From assembly GCA_944372665.1 (NCBI GenBank), contig CALVZV010000012.1:1-33248 (forward strand): 33,248 nt of DNA. The letters are read 5' to 3'. A program made the position numbers and the translations under genes. Numbering within the stretch: the first letter of the stretch is position 1; the number at the start of each line of letters is the position of its first letter. Below, piece after piece: positions 8,027 to 16,270 of the stretch. The DNA is from an uncultured Clostridia bacterium. Its GTDB lineage: Bacteria > Bacillota > Clostridia > Christensenellales > DTU072. Under the pieces are notes generated by a model. The model searched no databases. It saw only the letters and a program-made list of their open reading frames with translations, and was not told the origin of the DNA.

Positions 8027-9211
8027 ATGACATATACCGTAACGTTAAAACGCGGCGAGGAACGCCGCATACTCGCCGGGCATTCCTGGGTCTACGCGAA
8101 CGAAGTTTCGAAAATCGAAGGCGACGGCGGTCTCGGCTCCCTAGCCACGGTTCTAAGCCATAGCGGCGCTTTCCTGGGCAAGGGATACATCAACCATTTG
8201 TCAAAAATTCTTGTCAGGATTTTTATCCGCGATCCTGAAGAACAGGATACCGAAGAACTGTTTACGGAACGCCTTTTTCGCGCAAACACATTAAGGCGCG
8301 ACCTCGGTTACGACAGCGCTTACAGAATTTGTTTTTCGGAATCGGACGGTTTGCCGTCGGTTATCGCGGACAAGTACGGAGACGTCATCGTCATCTCCGT
8401 ACTCTCTTTGGGATTCAGAAAAAAGCGCGACGCGATAGTAAAAGCCTTGGTCAAACTGTTTTCTCCCGCCGCGATATACGAGCGCAGCGACTCCCCCGTT
8501 CTGAAAAAGGAAGGCATCGAACCGTACTCGGGTTTGGTATACGGTACTCTTCCCGAAAAGACCGTCATAGAGGAAAACGGTCTTAAACTATACGTCGACG
8601 TCGTGAACGGACAAAAAACGGGCTACTACCTCGACCAGAAAGAAAACAGAGCGGCGGTGCGCCGCTATTGTGCGGGCAAGCGCGTGCTGGACTGTTTTTG
8701 CAACGTCGGCGGTTTTACTCTTAATGCCGCAACCGTAGCGAAAAGCGTAAAAGCGGTGGACATTTCCGAACGCGCGCTGGAGGAATTGAAAGCCAACGCC
8801 GAACTCAACTCTTTAAACAACGTTACCGCGGAGCGCGCGGACGTGTTCGAATACTTAAGAGAAGCAAAAAAGCGTAACGAAACGTATCAGACTGTCGTTT
8901 TGGATCCTCCGGCGTTTTGCAAAAGCGCTTCCGAGGTCGCGGGCGCGGTACGCGGTTACCGCGACATAAACGCCGCCGCCATAAAAATCATTGAGGACGG
9001 CGGTTACCTGGTTACCGCGTCGTGTTCGCACTACATGAGTACGGAGCTGTTCGAAAGAACGCTGAAAGAAGCGGGCGACAATGCCGGCAAACGCCTTAGA
9101 ATTTTGGAAAAACGCATGCAAGGCTCGGATCATCCCGCCCTGCTCGGCGCCCCTGAAACGGAATATCTGAAGCTTTTCGTATGTACCGTTTCGGACAAAC
9201 GCGGTATCTGA
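8027..9211 (+). CDS. rlmI: RlmI-type class I SAM-dependent 23S rRNA cytosine-C5 methyltransferase
   Basis: 394 residues. An N-terminal PUA-like domain (about 1-75, with HSWVYANEV and GKGYINHLSKI) precedes the RlmI/YccW signature NGQKTGYYLDQKENR (about 194-208), SAM motif LDCFCNVGGFTLNA (221-234), the catalytic-loop motif LDPPAF (292-297) and a second cysteine motif SCSH (332-335). E. coli RlmI makes m5C1962 in 23S rRNA; the same target is likely but not shown. An in-frame ATG exists at 8012 but lies inside the promoter upstream of the predicted transcription start, so the ATG at 8027 is chosen. Single-gene unit closed by the hairpin at 9231. Confidence 0.92.
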   Translation: MTYTVTLKRGEERRILAGHSWVYANEVSKIEGDGGLGSLATVLSHSGAFLGKGYINHLSKILVRIFIRDPEEQDTEELFTERLFRANTLRRDLGYDSAYRICFSESDGLPSVIADKYGDVIVISVLSLGFRKKRDAIVKALVKLFSPAAIYERSDSPVLKKEGIEPYSGLVYGTLPEKTVIEENGLKLYVDVVNGQKTGYYLDQKENRAAVRRYCAGKRVLDCFCNVGGFTLNAATVAKSVKAVDISERALEELKANAELNSLNNVTAERADVFEYLREAKKRNETYQTVVLDPPAFCKSASEVAGAVRGYRDINAAAIKIIEDGGYLVTASCSHYMSTELFERTLKEAGDNAGKRLRILEKRMQGSDHPALLGAPETEYLKLFVCTVSDKRGI

Positions 9212-9230
9212 TCGGCAGATTAAAAAAAAC

Positions 9231-9264
9231 AAATGCCCGACAAGCAAACGTCGGGCATTTTTCG
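9231..9264. terminator. Bidirectional intrinsic terminator between rlmI-like and EFR1 genes
   Basis: Perfect 11-bp inverted repeat AAATGCCCGAC (9231-9241) and GTCGGGCATTT (9250-9260) with an 8-nt loop. A T-run follows on the plus strand, and the A-run at 9222-9228 gives a T-run on the minus strand, so it can end both convergent transcripts. Confidence 0.88.
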
Positions 9265-9278
9265 CTACGAAATTCGGG

Positions 9279-9992
9279 CTAAGGGTGTTTATAGTACGTT
9301 TTATCGGTAACCTTCAGCTTCCCGAACCGTATAGCCCTGACGGGACAGGACTGGATACAGCGGTAACAGTCCTCGCATTCGCCTTTGAACGAGATCGCGC
9401 CGTTTTTGACTTCGATGTTTTGTACGGGACATTCGTTCACGCATTGCATACACATGACGCACTCCGTCCCGGCGCTTTTATAAGCGATCTTACCCGCCAC
9501 GCGTCTGAAAAGATACCACATCGCGCGCGTGCCGAATCCGAAAGGTTTCTTCGGCGCGACCGTTTTTTCGGCGTGCGCCTCCAGTTCCGAGGCGATTTTC
9601 GAGACCCTTTCCTCTTCCGAATCCAGGAGCTTACGCTTTTCCGCTTCGGGAGTCGGGAACATTATGCACGAATCGGGCATTTTAAGGCACGCCGCGTAAT
9701 CGAGCTTAAGCCCCTTTTCCCGCATCAGATACGCCGCGGAATTGAGCGATCTGCCCGCGGAGCCTCCCGCCGTAGCCACGGCGAAAACGTACTTTGCCGA
9801 AATCTTTGCGCGGCGCAGGCTACCGATAAGTCCCGCCGGCATGTCGCCGGAATACACGGGAAACACTATTCCCAGTCTTTCGTCCTCGATTTTAGCGAGA
9901 TCCTCGTTCCATTCGACGATCTTTTCGCCCTCGCGCCTTAATTTGAACGCCACCGAACGCGAATTGCCGGTACCCGAAAAATATACTATCAT
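9279..9992 (-). CDS. EFR1-family flavodoxin-like / 2x[4Fe-4S] ferredoxin protein
   Basis: 237 residues. The N-terminal flavodoxin-like part starts with FMN-loop motif YFSGTGNS (4-11) and has GIVFPVYSGDMP. The C-terminus carries two [4Fe-4S] motifs, CVMCMQCVNECP (Cys 178, 181, 184, 188) and CEDCYRCIQSCP (Cys 206, 209, 212, 216). This is the EFR1 architecture, a soluble low-potential electron carrier common in Clostridia; partner and reaction are unknown. It begins 3 bp after the M28 peptidase stop without a good ribosome site, so it is probably translated by coupling. A second EFR1 protein is at 16258-17109. Confidence 0.92.
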   Translation of the reverse strand: MIVYFSGTGNSRSVAFKLRREGEKIVEWNEDLAKIEDERLGIVFPVYSGDMPAGLIGSLRRAKISAKYVFAVATAGGSAGRSLNSAAYLMREKGLKLDYAACLKMPDSCIMFPTPEAEKRKLLDSEEERVSKIASELEAHAEKTVAPKKPFGFGTRAMWYLFRRVAGKIAYKSAGTECVMCMQCVNECPVQNIEVKNGAISFKGECEDCYRCIQSCPVRAIRFGKLKVTDKTYYKHP

Positions 9993-9995
9993 ATT

Positions 9996-11246
9996 TTACG
10001 CACCGTACTTCTTTTCGAAGTTTTCAAGCGTTCTGACGCTGATGGCATAGCAGTCCGCAAGCCCTTCCGCATCGAGGTTAGTATAGGTATCCTTTCTGGT
10101 GTGATAGTAATCTTCCAGAACGTGATTCAACGCCGTTATGCCGGTAGCCTTGAAGCCGGCTTTGGCAAACGCGGCGGCGTCGGTCGCTCCGCCGAGAGGA
10201 GGCACCCAGGTCTTCTGGCAGGGAATGCCCAGCTCCTTGGCAGCCGCCATGAACGCGTCGCCCACTTCCTTGTCGGTCTTGACCGTACCGTTAAGGTCGC
10301 GGTAGTTCACGCCCAGGAACTTTTTGTCGTGAATGGTGTCGTAAGAAATTATCCAGGTCGGAACGTCGTTGTAATCGTCCTTATGCGCCTCGCACCATGC
10401 CATCGCGCCGCGCAGTCCCGCTTCTTCGGAGCCGGACAGAATTACGCCGATCTCGACGTTTTCGGATTCGATCCCCGCATCTTTCATGGCTTTAAGCACG
10501 GCAATACCCATATAGCAGCCCGTCAGGTTGTCGTTGGCGCCGTCAACTATCGTCTTTTCGTCCCACATGAAGTAAAGCCCTATCGTGATGGGGACGAATA
10601 CGATACCCGCTACGCCCGCCCAGAACAGCGCGCCGTAGCTTTCGGGAGTCGCCACGCCGGCAAACCCGTCAGCGACGGCTGCCGCGGCGATACAAATAGC
10701 CAGATTGAACAGACCGCCGATAACGGTGAGCAGGATGTGCATCTCGTAAACGAAGCCGCCGAATTTCTCGTTGACCGGCCAGTTCCACGCGGCGTCGGGG
10801 TGTCCGTTGAAGAATATCCTGGCTTTGACCTCGCCTGTGCATTTCTTGATCGCCGTGACGTTATGCCCCGTCTTTTCGGGGAAGAACTTATCGACGAATT
10901 TTTTATAGAAAATGAACTGGGCGACCATTATCACGAAACCGATCGCGACGATCACGGCGCCCGCAAGCGGCACGAACCAAAACAGTATGTATCCCGCCAG
11001 CGAGAACGTCAGCGTGAAATACAGCCAGCCCAGAAACGATGCGGGGTTCTCCTTGAAAGATTCCAGCGTGGCGCTTTCGCATCCGCACTTGTCTTTGAGT
11101 ACTTCCGCCATGTATTCGCAGGCGGCTTTTTCGCCTTCGGTGCCGGGCGAACGGGTGGGCAGATCGCGGCAAATATGGGTGATCTCGTCAACCATGAACT
11201 GCGCGCTTTCGTTCTTTGCTTCGATGAGTTTGTCGTACTTAGACAT
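9996..11246 (-). CDS. M28-family metallopeptidase with four embedded membrane helices
   Basis: 416 residues. Zinc-aminopeptidase motifs appear in M28 order: NGHPDAAW (H149, D151), VDGANDNLTG (D235), LSGSEEAGLRG (E274, E275), SYDTIHD (D303) and YYHTRKDTYTNL (H382). Four hydrophobic helices lie inside this order: about 70-92 and 94-116 before the HxD motif, 170-192 and 205-227 between it and DGAND. Each pair forms a hairpin, so the catalytic segments should all face one side. There is no signal peptide, so I infer a cytoplasmic face. Strong GGAGGAGG ribosome site and promoter at 11292-11320; EFR1 gene follows in the same transcript. Substrate unknown. Confidence 0.88.
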   Translation of the reverse strand: MSKYDKLIEAKNESAQFMVDEITHICRDLPTRSPGTEGEKAACEYMAEVLKDKCGCESATLESFKENPASFLGWLYFTLTFSLAGYILFWFVPLAGAVIVAIGFVIMVAQFIFYKKFVDKFFPEKTGHNVTAIKKCTGEVKARIFFNGHPDAAWNWPVNEKFGGFVYEMHILLTVIGGLFNLAICIAAAAVADGFAGVATPESYGALFWAGVAGIVFVPITIGLYFMWDEKTIVDGANDNLTGCYMGIAVLKAMKDAGIESENVEIGVILSGSEEAGLRGAMAWCEAHKDDYNDVPTWIISYDTIHDKKFLGVNYRDLNGTVKTDKEVGDAFMAAAKELGIPCQKTWVPPLGGATDAAAFAKAGFKATGITALNHVLEDYYHTRKDTYTNLDAEGLADCYAISVRTLENFEKKYGA

Positions 11247-11291
11247 AGTTCCTCCTCCGATATTGATCGGTAATGAATTTCCGTGTAAATA

Positions 11292-11320
11292 ATATTAACA
11301 CACGCCGCGCTAAATGTAAA
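11292..11320 (-). promoter_or_regulatory. Predicted promoter of the M28 peptidase-EFR1 unit
   Basis: Minus-strand TTTACA (11315-11320), 17-bp spacer, TAATAT (11292-11297) with an upstream TGTGT. The 11287-11305 segment matches the SGNH operon promoter over 18 of 19 positions. Confidence 0.65.
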
Positions 11321-11353
11321 TATCCACGTCTTTTTTGGCGCGAGTTTCCCGCG

Positions 11354-12154
11354 CTAGGCACAGTCGGAGCCGCCGCCTTCTTTTTCGGAGCTTGTTTTTT
11401 TTGCGTACGGAACGGCTAAATGCTTCTTAAGCCCGGGAAAAAGTGCGCCGTAACCGAACAGTCTGTCGGCTGCTTTTCCGAAAAGGGTTATCAGCGGCGC
11501 GTTCAGAAACGTCGCCAGCACCGTACCTGGTCCCAGCGAGTGGTATGCGGTCGCGTATATGCCGCGCCAATCGAAATCCGACGGGTCGAACAGCGTAAAA
11601 GCCAGCGTAAGCGTTATCGCAAGCTGGCTGAGATCGTAATACAGTTTCATTTTTTCGGTTCTCAGGTCAAAGCGTTTTGCGGTCTCGGCAACGAACAACT
11701 CGTAAACCTCCATGGGAAGATAGGTTCTGAAAAAGAAGGTCACTCCCAGCGAGACGCACGCTATTCCCGCGCCCAGCAGCAGATACCTTTCCCAAATCCG
11801 CATTCCGTCAGAAAAGCCGAGTACCGCCAGCCACATGTCCAGTACGTATCCGTAAACCACCGCCACCAGGAAACTCAACAGATACCGGAAATCGAATCTG
11901 CGCGTTATCAGGCACATCGCGGCGAGCACGATCCCCTGATAAAAATATTCCGCCATGCCCACGCTCAGCCACGGCAAAACGGGATCGAGCGCTTCGGCTA
12001 CGATAAAAGCGGGCGCCGCTATCATGGACACTCCGAGCCCCGCCGCGGAACACAGAGCCACGCCGAAAGCCACAGTGAAAACGCCGCCTATCCACATTGC
12101 CTCTCCCCAGCGGCAGCCCAGCAGCGGTTTTGCAGAAGCGTTATCTCGCGGCAT
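11354..12154 (-). CDS. YczE/YitT-like (DUF6198) membrane protein
   Basis: 266 residues with five or six hydrophobic segments; it opens with GGVFTVAFGVALCSAAGLG, resembling the first helix of YczE-like proteins (FxxGLGxAL..aglGv), and includes the later segment PLITLFGKAADRLF. The group is related to YitT and is of unknown function, often annotated as DUF6198. The ATG at 12154 overlaps the 3' end of the MFS gene by 14 bp, pointing to cotranscription and coupling; only a weak GGAA precedes it. The C-terminal tail is hydrophilic and serine/glycine-rich. Confidence 0.8.
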   Translation of the reverse strand: MPRDNASAKPLLGCRWGEAMWIGGVFTVAFGVALCSAAGLGVSMIAAPAFIVAEALDPVLPWLSVGMAEYFYQGIVLAAMCLITRRFDFRYLLSFLVAVVYGYVLDMWLAVLGFSDGMRIWERYLLLGAGIACVSLGVTFFFRTYLPMEVYELFVAETAKRFDLRTEKMKLYYDLSQLAITLTLAFTLFDPSDFDWRGIYATAYHSLGPGTVLATFLNAPLITLFGKAADRLFGYGALFPGLKKHLAVPYAKKTSSEKEGGGSDCA

Positions 12155-13337
12155 TTTCCGTATTGCCGCTTCCGCCGCGGGTAAGGCGTATCGCCGTTTC
12201 GCTCAAAACGAACGTCAACGCGAGAACGGCGATGAGCAGATAGCTCATGAACGCATATCCCAGCGCGCTTGCAACGAAGCCGAATGCGAACTGGAACGCG
12301 AAACCAAGTATGTATGCGCCGCCCATATGATATCCGGTGATGTCGGCGGCATACTCCGAACCGAAACGCGCGGGTACGGTGTGCAATACCGACGGGAACA
12401 CGGGTCCCATGCCTATACCGGTTATCATGAAAGCCGCGACCGCCCCTGCCATGCCTGAAGGTATCGCCAGCACTATAAGCCCCGGCAGGGCTATGCCGAG
12501 CCCTACCCTGACCAGCGTGTCGTCGCTTAGTTTTACCGCGGCGATCCCGGCGGCGAACCTGCCTATCATTATACCGCCGAAAAACGCGGATACCGCCAGC
12601 GCGGCGTTTTCCTCGGAAAGACCGCGGGCGTTTACGAGGAAGCTGGCACCCCACGTCCCCAGCGTAAATTCGGCAGCGCAGTAAGCTCCCAAAGTAAATA
12701 TCCCTGCAAGCACGCCTTTGCGCTTAAGGATACCTGTTATCGAAATACCGGGAACCTCTTTTTTTGGTTTTCCGATATCTAATTCCTTCGGATCTGACTT
12801 TTTCCACAACGGAAAACTGAGTATCACCGCGAGCATGATGGCTAGCTGGATATATCCCAGAACGCGGTAGCCCAGGTGCCAGTCCCCGACCGAAATGAAC
12901 CTCGACATTATTATCGGCGAGAGCGTGACTCCCACTCCCCAAAAGCAATGCAGAAGGTTCATGTGCGAAGCGCGGTAATTGGCGGAAACGAAGGTGTTGA
13001 GTCCCGTGTCTATAGCTCCCGAACCCAGTCCCATCGCCACAGCTATCAGCAGCATCTGCCAGTAGGCTGTGGTAAAGCCTATAGCGATAAGCCCTGCCGC
13101 GGTCAGTGCCACCGAAACCGCCGTGACCTTGTATGTGCCGAAACGCGCTATCAGCCTGCCGGCAAAAAACCCTGCCAGCGCACCCGCCGCTCCGGTTATC
13201 ATCGTATAGATCGAACCAAGAGAACCGGAAACCGAAAAATCCGTCTGTATGACCGGCCAAGCCGCGCCGAAAACGGAATCGGGCAGGCCGAGGGATATGA
13301 AAGTCAGATAAATCACCGCCAGAAGCAACAATCTCAT
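12141..13337 (-). CDS. Major facilitator superfamily transporter
   Basis: 398 residues with about 12 membrane helices. The start YLTFISLGLPDSVFGAAWP is the first-helix signature of a group of MFS carriers annotated as sugar or drug transporters, and GRLIARFGTYKV fits the family's loop 2-3 motif A. The second half repeats the pattern at GGIMIGRFAAGIAAVKLSD. Substrate unknown. The promoter at 13391-13419 is divergent from that of the alpha/beta hydrolase. The overlapping downstream YczE-like gene suggests a two-gene unit. The ribosome site is weak. Confidence 0.9.
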   Translation of the reverse strand: MRLLLLAVIYLTFISLGLPDSVFGAAWPVIQTDFSVSGSLGSIYTMITGAAGALAGFFAGRLIARFGTYKVTAVSVALTAAGLIAIGFTTAYWQMLLIAVAMGLGSGAIDTGLNTFVSANYRASHMNLLHCFWGVGVTLSPIIMSRFISVGDWHLGYRVLGYIQLAIMLAVILSFPLWKKSDPKELDIGKPKKEVPGISITGILKRKGVLAGIFTLGAYCAAEFTLGTWGASFLVNARGLSEENAALAVSAFFGGIMIGRFAAGIAAVKLSDDTLVRVGLGIALPGLIVLAIPSGMAGAVAAFMITGIGMGPVFPSVLHTVPARFGSEYAADITGYHMGGAYILGFAFQFAFGFVASALGYAFMSYLLIAVLALTFVLSETAIRLTRGGSGNTENAAR

Positions 13338-13390
13338 AAAAACTTTACCGTCCTAGCATCGTTATCTCGGGTATAACGCGTGTCTAAAAA

Positions 13391-13419
13391 TTTATACCAT
13401 ATTTTCTGTGCGTTTTCAA
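13391..13419 (-). promoter_or_regulatory. Predicted promoter of the MFS-YczE unit
   Basis: Minus-strand TTGAAA (13414-13419), 17-bp spacer, extended -10 TGGTATAAA (hexamer 13391-13396). The leader is about 47 nt. Confidence 0.6.
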
Positions 13420-13449
13420 CAGATTGCGCCTCCGAACGCGAAATTTGTA

Positions 13450-13478
13450 TTGTATACGTCGCGCGGATATGATATAAT
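13450..13478 (+). promoter_or_regulatory. Predicted promoter of the alpha/beta hydrolase gene
   Basis: TTGTAT (13450-13455), 17-bp spacer, extended -10 TGATATAAT (hexamer 13473-13478). The leader is only about 13 nt and consists mostly of the GGGAGGAG ribosome site at 13484-13491. Confidence 0.65.
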
Positions 13479-13497
13479 TTTCCGGGAGGAGAAATAA

Positions 13498-14529
13498 ATG
13501 TCAAAAGCCGTGAAAAAAGAGAATAAGAAAAAGAGCCGCAACAGCCTTTCAAGGCGCGTGACGCGTACCCTGCTGACGGTGGCGGCGCTGTACGTCGCGG
13601 TGACCTTCCTGATCACGCTGAACGATCTGGTCAATATGATCGCGCAGAACGTTAATTCCAGGAACACCGAATTGGGCGTGGCGCGCTATGCGGCGCTGAC
13701 CGACGCCGGGGAACCCGAATATTACAGCGTTTACACGCCCGAAGAAATCGCCGCCGATTCCGACCTGGAAGTCGTGAAACTGTACCGGTTCCCAGCGATA
13801 AACGGCGAGAAAACCCCGTTTGCGATAGTATTGCCGGGCGGCGGATATTACGAATGCGATATATACAAGGTGGGACTGCCCACTGCCGCGACTTTGAACG
13901 AAATGGGTTACTCTGCATTTGTGTTAGGGTACCGTTACGGCAAGTATTCTTCGAAATACGCGCCGCTGGACGACCTTGCGCGCGCGCTCGAATACATTAT
14001 AGATAACGCCGACGAATTTAACGTGGACGCCTCCGATTACGCCTTATTCGGATTTTCCGCGGGCGGCAACCTTGCAGGACTTTTCGCTTCGGAAGATCCG
14101 GGCTACGCAAAATATTCCCTGCCTGCGCCCACGGCGATAGCGTTGGCTTATCCGTGGATAAACATAAACGGCGACATCCCCTTGACGGGTAATATGTGGC
14201 AGGAAGCCGTTCAGGGCGTTTCACAGCTTATAGGCAACGGATTTCTGCTGGGTAACGCTTTCCCGGACGACGAAGCCAAAGCTTCCGTATGCGTTCAAAA
14301 CCACGTTACCTCTAATTATCCTCCCACATACATAATGCACGGCGACAACGATTTCGTCGTGCCCATAGAAAACAATTCCTATGTAATGAAAGAGGCGCTG
14401 GATAAAAACGGAGTCGAAAACGTGCTGCGCGTCGCCAAAGGCGTCAATCACGGCTGCGGACTGGGTATAGGCACTTCCGCAGAGGGCTGGGTCGCGGAAG
14501 CCGTGGCTTTCTGGCGTTCCGTCGCGTGA
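13498..14529 (+). CDS. Membrane-anchored alpha/beta hydrolase (esterase/lipase-like)
   Basis: 343 residues. A very basic N-terminus (1-22) and one hydrophobic helix (about 23-43) indicate an N-in membrane anchor with the enzyme outside. The hydrolase fold shows the oxyanion motif LPGGGYYEC (about 112-120), nucleophile elbow GFSAGG with S187, a late aspartate in MHGDNDFVVP (D285) and histidine in VNHGCG (H318). The motifs resemble BD-FAE/acetyl-xylan esterase-type carboxylesterases; substrate unknown. Monocistronic, with promoter 13450-13478 and terminator 14560-14584. It resembles the sialidase-like and SGNH proteins in being an anchored surface hydrolase. Confidence 0.88.
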   Translation: MSKAVKKENKKKSRNSLSRRVTRTLLTVAALYVAVTFLITLNDLVNMIAQNVNSRNTELGVARYAALTDAGEPEYYSVYTPEEIAADSDLEVVKLYRFPAINGEKTPFAIVLPGGGYYECDIYKVGLPTAATLNEMGYSAFVLGYRYGKYSSKYAPLDDLARALEYIIDNADEFNVDASDYALFGFSAGGNLAGLFASEDPGYAKYSLPAPTAIALAYPWININGDIPLTGNMWQEAVQGVSQLIGNGFLLGNAFPDDEAKASVCVQNHVTSNYPPTYIMHGDNDFVVPIENNSYVMKEALDKNGVENVLRVAKGVNHGCGLGIGTSAEGWVAEAVAFWRSVA

Positions 14530-14559
14530 CACAACGCGTATTTTCAAATCCAAATTCTT

Positions 14560-14584
14560 GCCCGCCCGCAAGGCGGGCTTTTTT
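14560..14584 (+). terminator. Intrinsic terminator of the alpha/beta hydrolase gene
   Basis: GCCCGCC (14560-14566) pairs with GGCGGGC (14572-14578) across a 5-nt loop and is followed by six T. Confidence 0.9.
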
Positions 14585-14689
14585 ATATGAAATTCTAAAT
14601 TTTCGTAATGTAAGAAAATTGTAATGTTTTTTTCATAACGCGGAAAGAAACGCCCTTTATCATATAGCCGTAGACAGGAGGTAACGACT

Positions 14690-16270
14690 ATGGCAAAGAT
14701 AGCATTGACGGGCGCAAGCGGAGCAATGGGCGAAGAAACGCTGAAACAGCTGTTTGAATCCGAAAAAGATCATTACGTAAAAATTCTGTGCATGCGAGAC
14801 GCATCCGACAGGCGTTTTGCCGCCAAAGCCAAAAGACTTTACGGCGACAGGCTGGAAGTCGTATACGGCGACCTGGTAAACTATGACGACTGCCTTAAAC
14901 TGGTGGAAGGAACCGAGTACGTTTTGCACGTTGCGGCACTGATACCGCCGCGCTCCGACCACGACGCGGACAGGACCGTGAAAGTAAATTTCGGCGGCAC
15001 GGTCAACCTGGTAAAAGCCGCGATGAGCCAGACAAACGAACCCCGCTTCGTTTACATATCCACCGTAGCCGTTTACGGCAACCGCAACTACCTGCATCCC
15101 TTCGGCAGAGTGGGCGACCCCCTGCTTCCCAGCGCGTTCGACGTTTACGCCGCCAGCAAATTGAAAGCCGAAAGATACGTGCTTGACTCCGGACTGCAAC
15201 GCTGGGCGGTGCTCCGTCAGACCGCGATGCTTCATAAAAAAATGCTTTCCAACAACGTCAAGGACGGGCTGATGTTCCATACGGCATGGAACGCGCCCCT
15301 GGAATGGGTGACCAGCGACGACTCCGGGTATCTTATGCGAAGAATAGTCGATGACGACGTCGACGGCAAAGCCGGAAATTTCTGGTACAAAGTCTATAAC
15401 ATCGGCGGCGGTCAGGAGTGCCGCAGAACGGGTTACGACACCTTCGACGGCGGATTCAAACTGATCGGCGGCTCGGCGGAATCCTTCTTTAAACCGGTAT
15501 GGAATATACCCAGAAACTTTCACGGACTGTGGTTTTCAGATTCCGACGTACTGAACGATATGTTCTCTTTCCGCCGTCAGACCGTGGACGATTACTGGAA
15601 AGCCATCGGCAAACGCCACCCCGAATATTCGGTGGCGAGAATACTGCCTGCCTCACTCATCAAAAAGCTGGTCATCGAAAGACTGCTCACCGACGAAAAC
15701 GCGCCTATGCGCTGGGTAAAGGAAAAGGAAAGCGCGAAAGTCGCCGCGATGTTCGGTTCCGGAGACAACATCAGGCTTTGCCCGGCAGACTGGCAGGACT
15801 ATCCGCTGCTGTGCCGCGGCGAAATAGCAAACGGCAGCGTCGATTACGACGATATGCGCACCACAGATTATGCGGTCAGGAACAAACTTATTCTGGACCA
15901 CGGCTACGACGAAACAAAGCCCGACGGCGAACTGGATATTTCGGATATGCAACGGGCTGCCGCGTTCCGCGGCGGAAAGTGCCTGAGCAAAAGCATGACC
16001 AAGGGCGACCTGTACACGAAGCTGGAATGGTCGTGCCACGACGGACACCGCTTTTTCGCCAGCCCGTATACCGTATTGAAAGCCGGGCACTGGTGCCCCG
16101 AATGCTGTATGCCCGAACCGTGGCGCTTCGACATACTGGCAAAAAGCATCCCCTTTTTCGCCCAGGTCTGGTATGACACCCACGCCAAAGGCGAAAACGC
16201 AATTTATTACCTGGAAAACGGGAAGCCCGAGGGCTTGAGACTGAAGGACGGTGTACTATGCAGAATATAA
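14690..16270 (+). CDS. Extended SDR (NAD-dependent epimerase/dehydratase-like) fused to a C-terminal treble-clef-type zinc finger
   Basis: 526 residues. Residues 1-310 form an extended SDR: TGASGAMG nucleotide loop (7-14), STVAVYG with S124, and YAASK giving Y153 and K157. Residues 320-526 are not SDR. Near 428-473, GGKCLS..., WSCHDGH and HWCPEC place C431, C449, H453, C469 and C472 in a CxxxH...CxxC pattern. This resembles the treble-clef zinc ribbon (GGxCLS...WxCxxGHxW...GxWCPxC) found in some DNA-associated and uncharacterised proteins. Substrate unknown. AGGAGGT precedes ATG. The 3' end overlaps the EFR1 gene by 13 bp, suggesting a functional pair of dehydrogenase and electron carrier. 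Confidence 0.85.
   Translation: MAKIALTGASGAMGEETLKQLFESEKDHYVKILCMRDASDRRFAAKAKRLYGDRLEVVYGDLVNYDDCLKLVEGTEYVLHVAALIPPRSDHDADRTVKVNFGGTVNLVKAAMSQTNEPRFVYISTVAVYGNRNYLHPFGRVGDPLLPSAFDVYAASKLKAERYVLDSGLQRWAVLRQTAMLHKKMLSNNVKDGLMFHTAWNAPLEWVTSDDSGYLMRRIVDDDVDGKAGNFWYKVYNIGGGQECRRTGYDTFDGGFKLIGGSAESFFKPVWNIPRNFHGLWFSDSDVLNDMFSFRRQTVDDYWKAIGKRHPEYSVARILPASLIKKLVIERLLTDENAPMRWVKEKESAKVAAMFGSGDNIRLCPADWQDYPLLCRGEIANGSVDYDDMRTTDYAVRNKLILDHGYDETKPDGELDISDMQRAAAFRGGKCLSKSMTKGDLYTKLEWSCHDGHRFFASPYTVLKAGHWCPECCMPEPWRFDILAKSIPFFAQVWYDTHAKGENAIYYLENGKPEGLRLKDGVLCRI

Noticed and set aside
10101-11273. 390-codon plus-strand open frame over the M28 peptidase gene
   Set aside because: It is the antisense of a gene with complete catalytic motifs; composition is Arg/His/Gly/Val-rich and there is no ribosome site or promoter. 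GC-rich third positions keep such shadows open.
14585-14689. Riboswitch or promoter upstream of the SDR fusion gene
   Set aside because: The 105-bp AT-rich gap holds no matching -35/-10 pair at 16-18 bp and no structured pattern I recognise as a riboswitch; a promoter must be there but I cannot place it.
14660-15523. 287-codon minus-strand open frame over the SDR fusion gene
   Set aside because: Antisense shadow; the plus-strand SDR has its nucleotide loop and YxxxK motifs in this very region.
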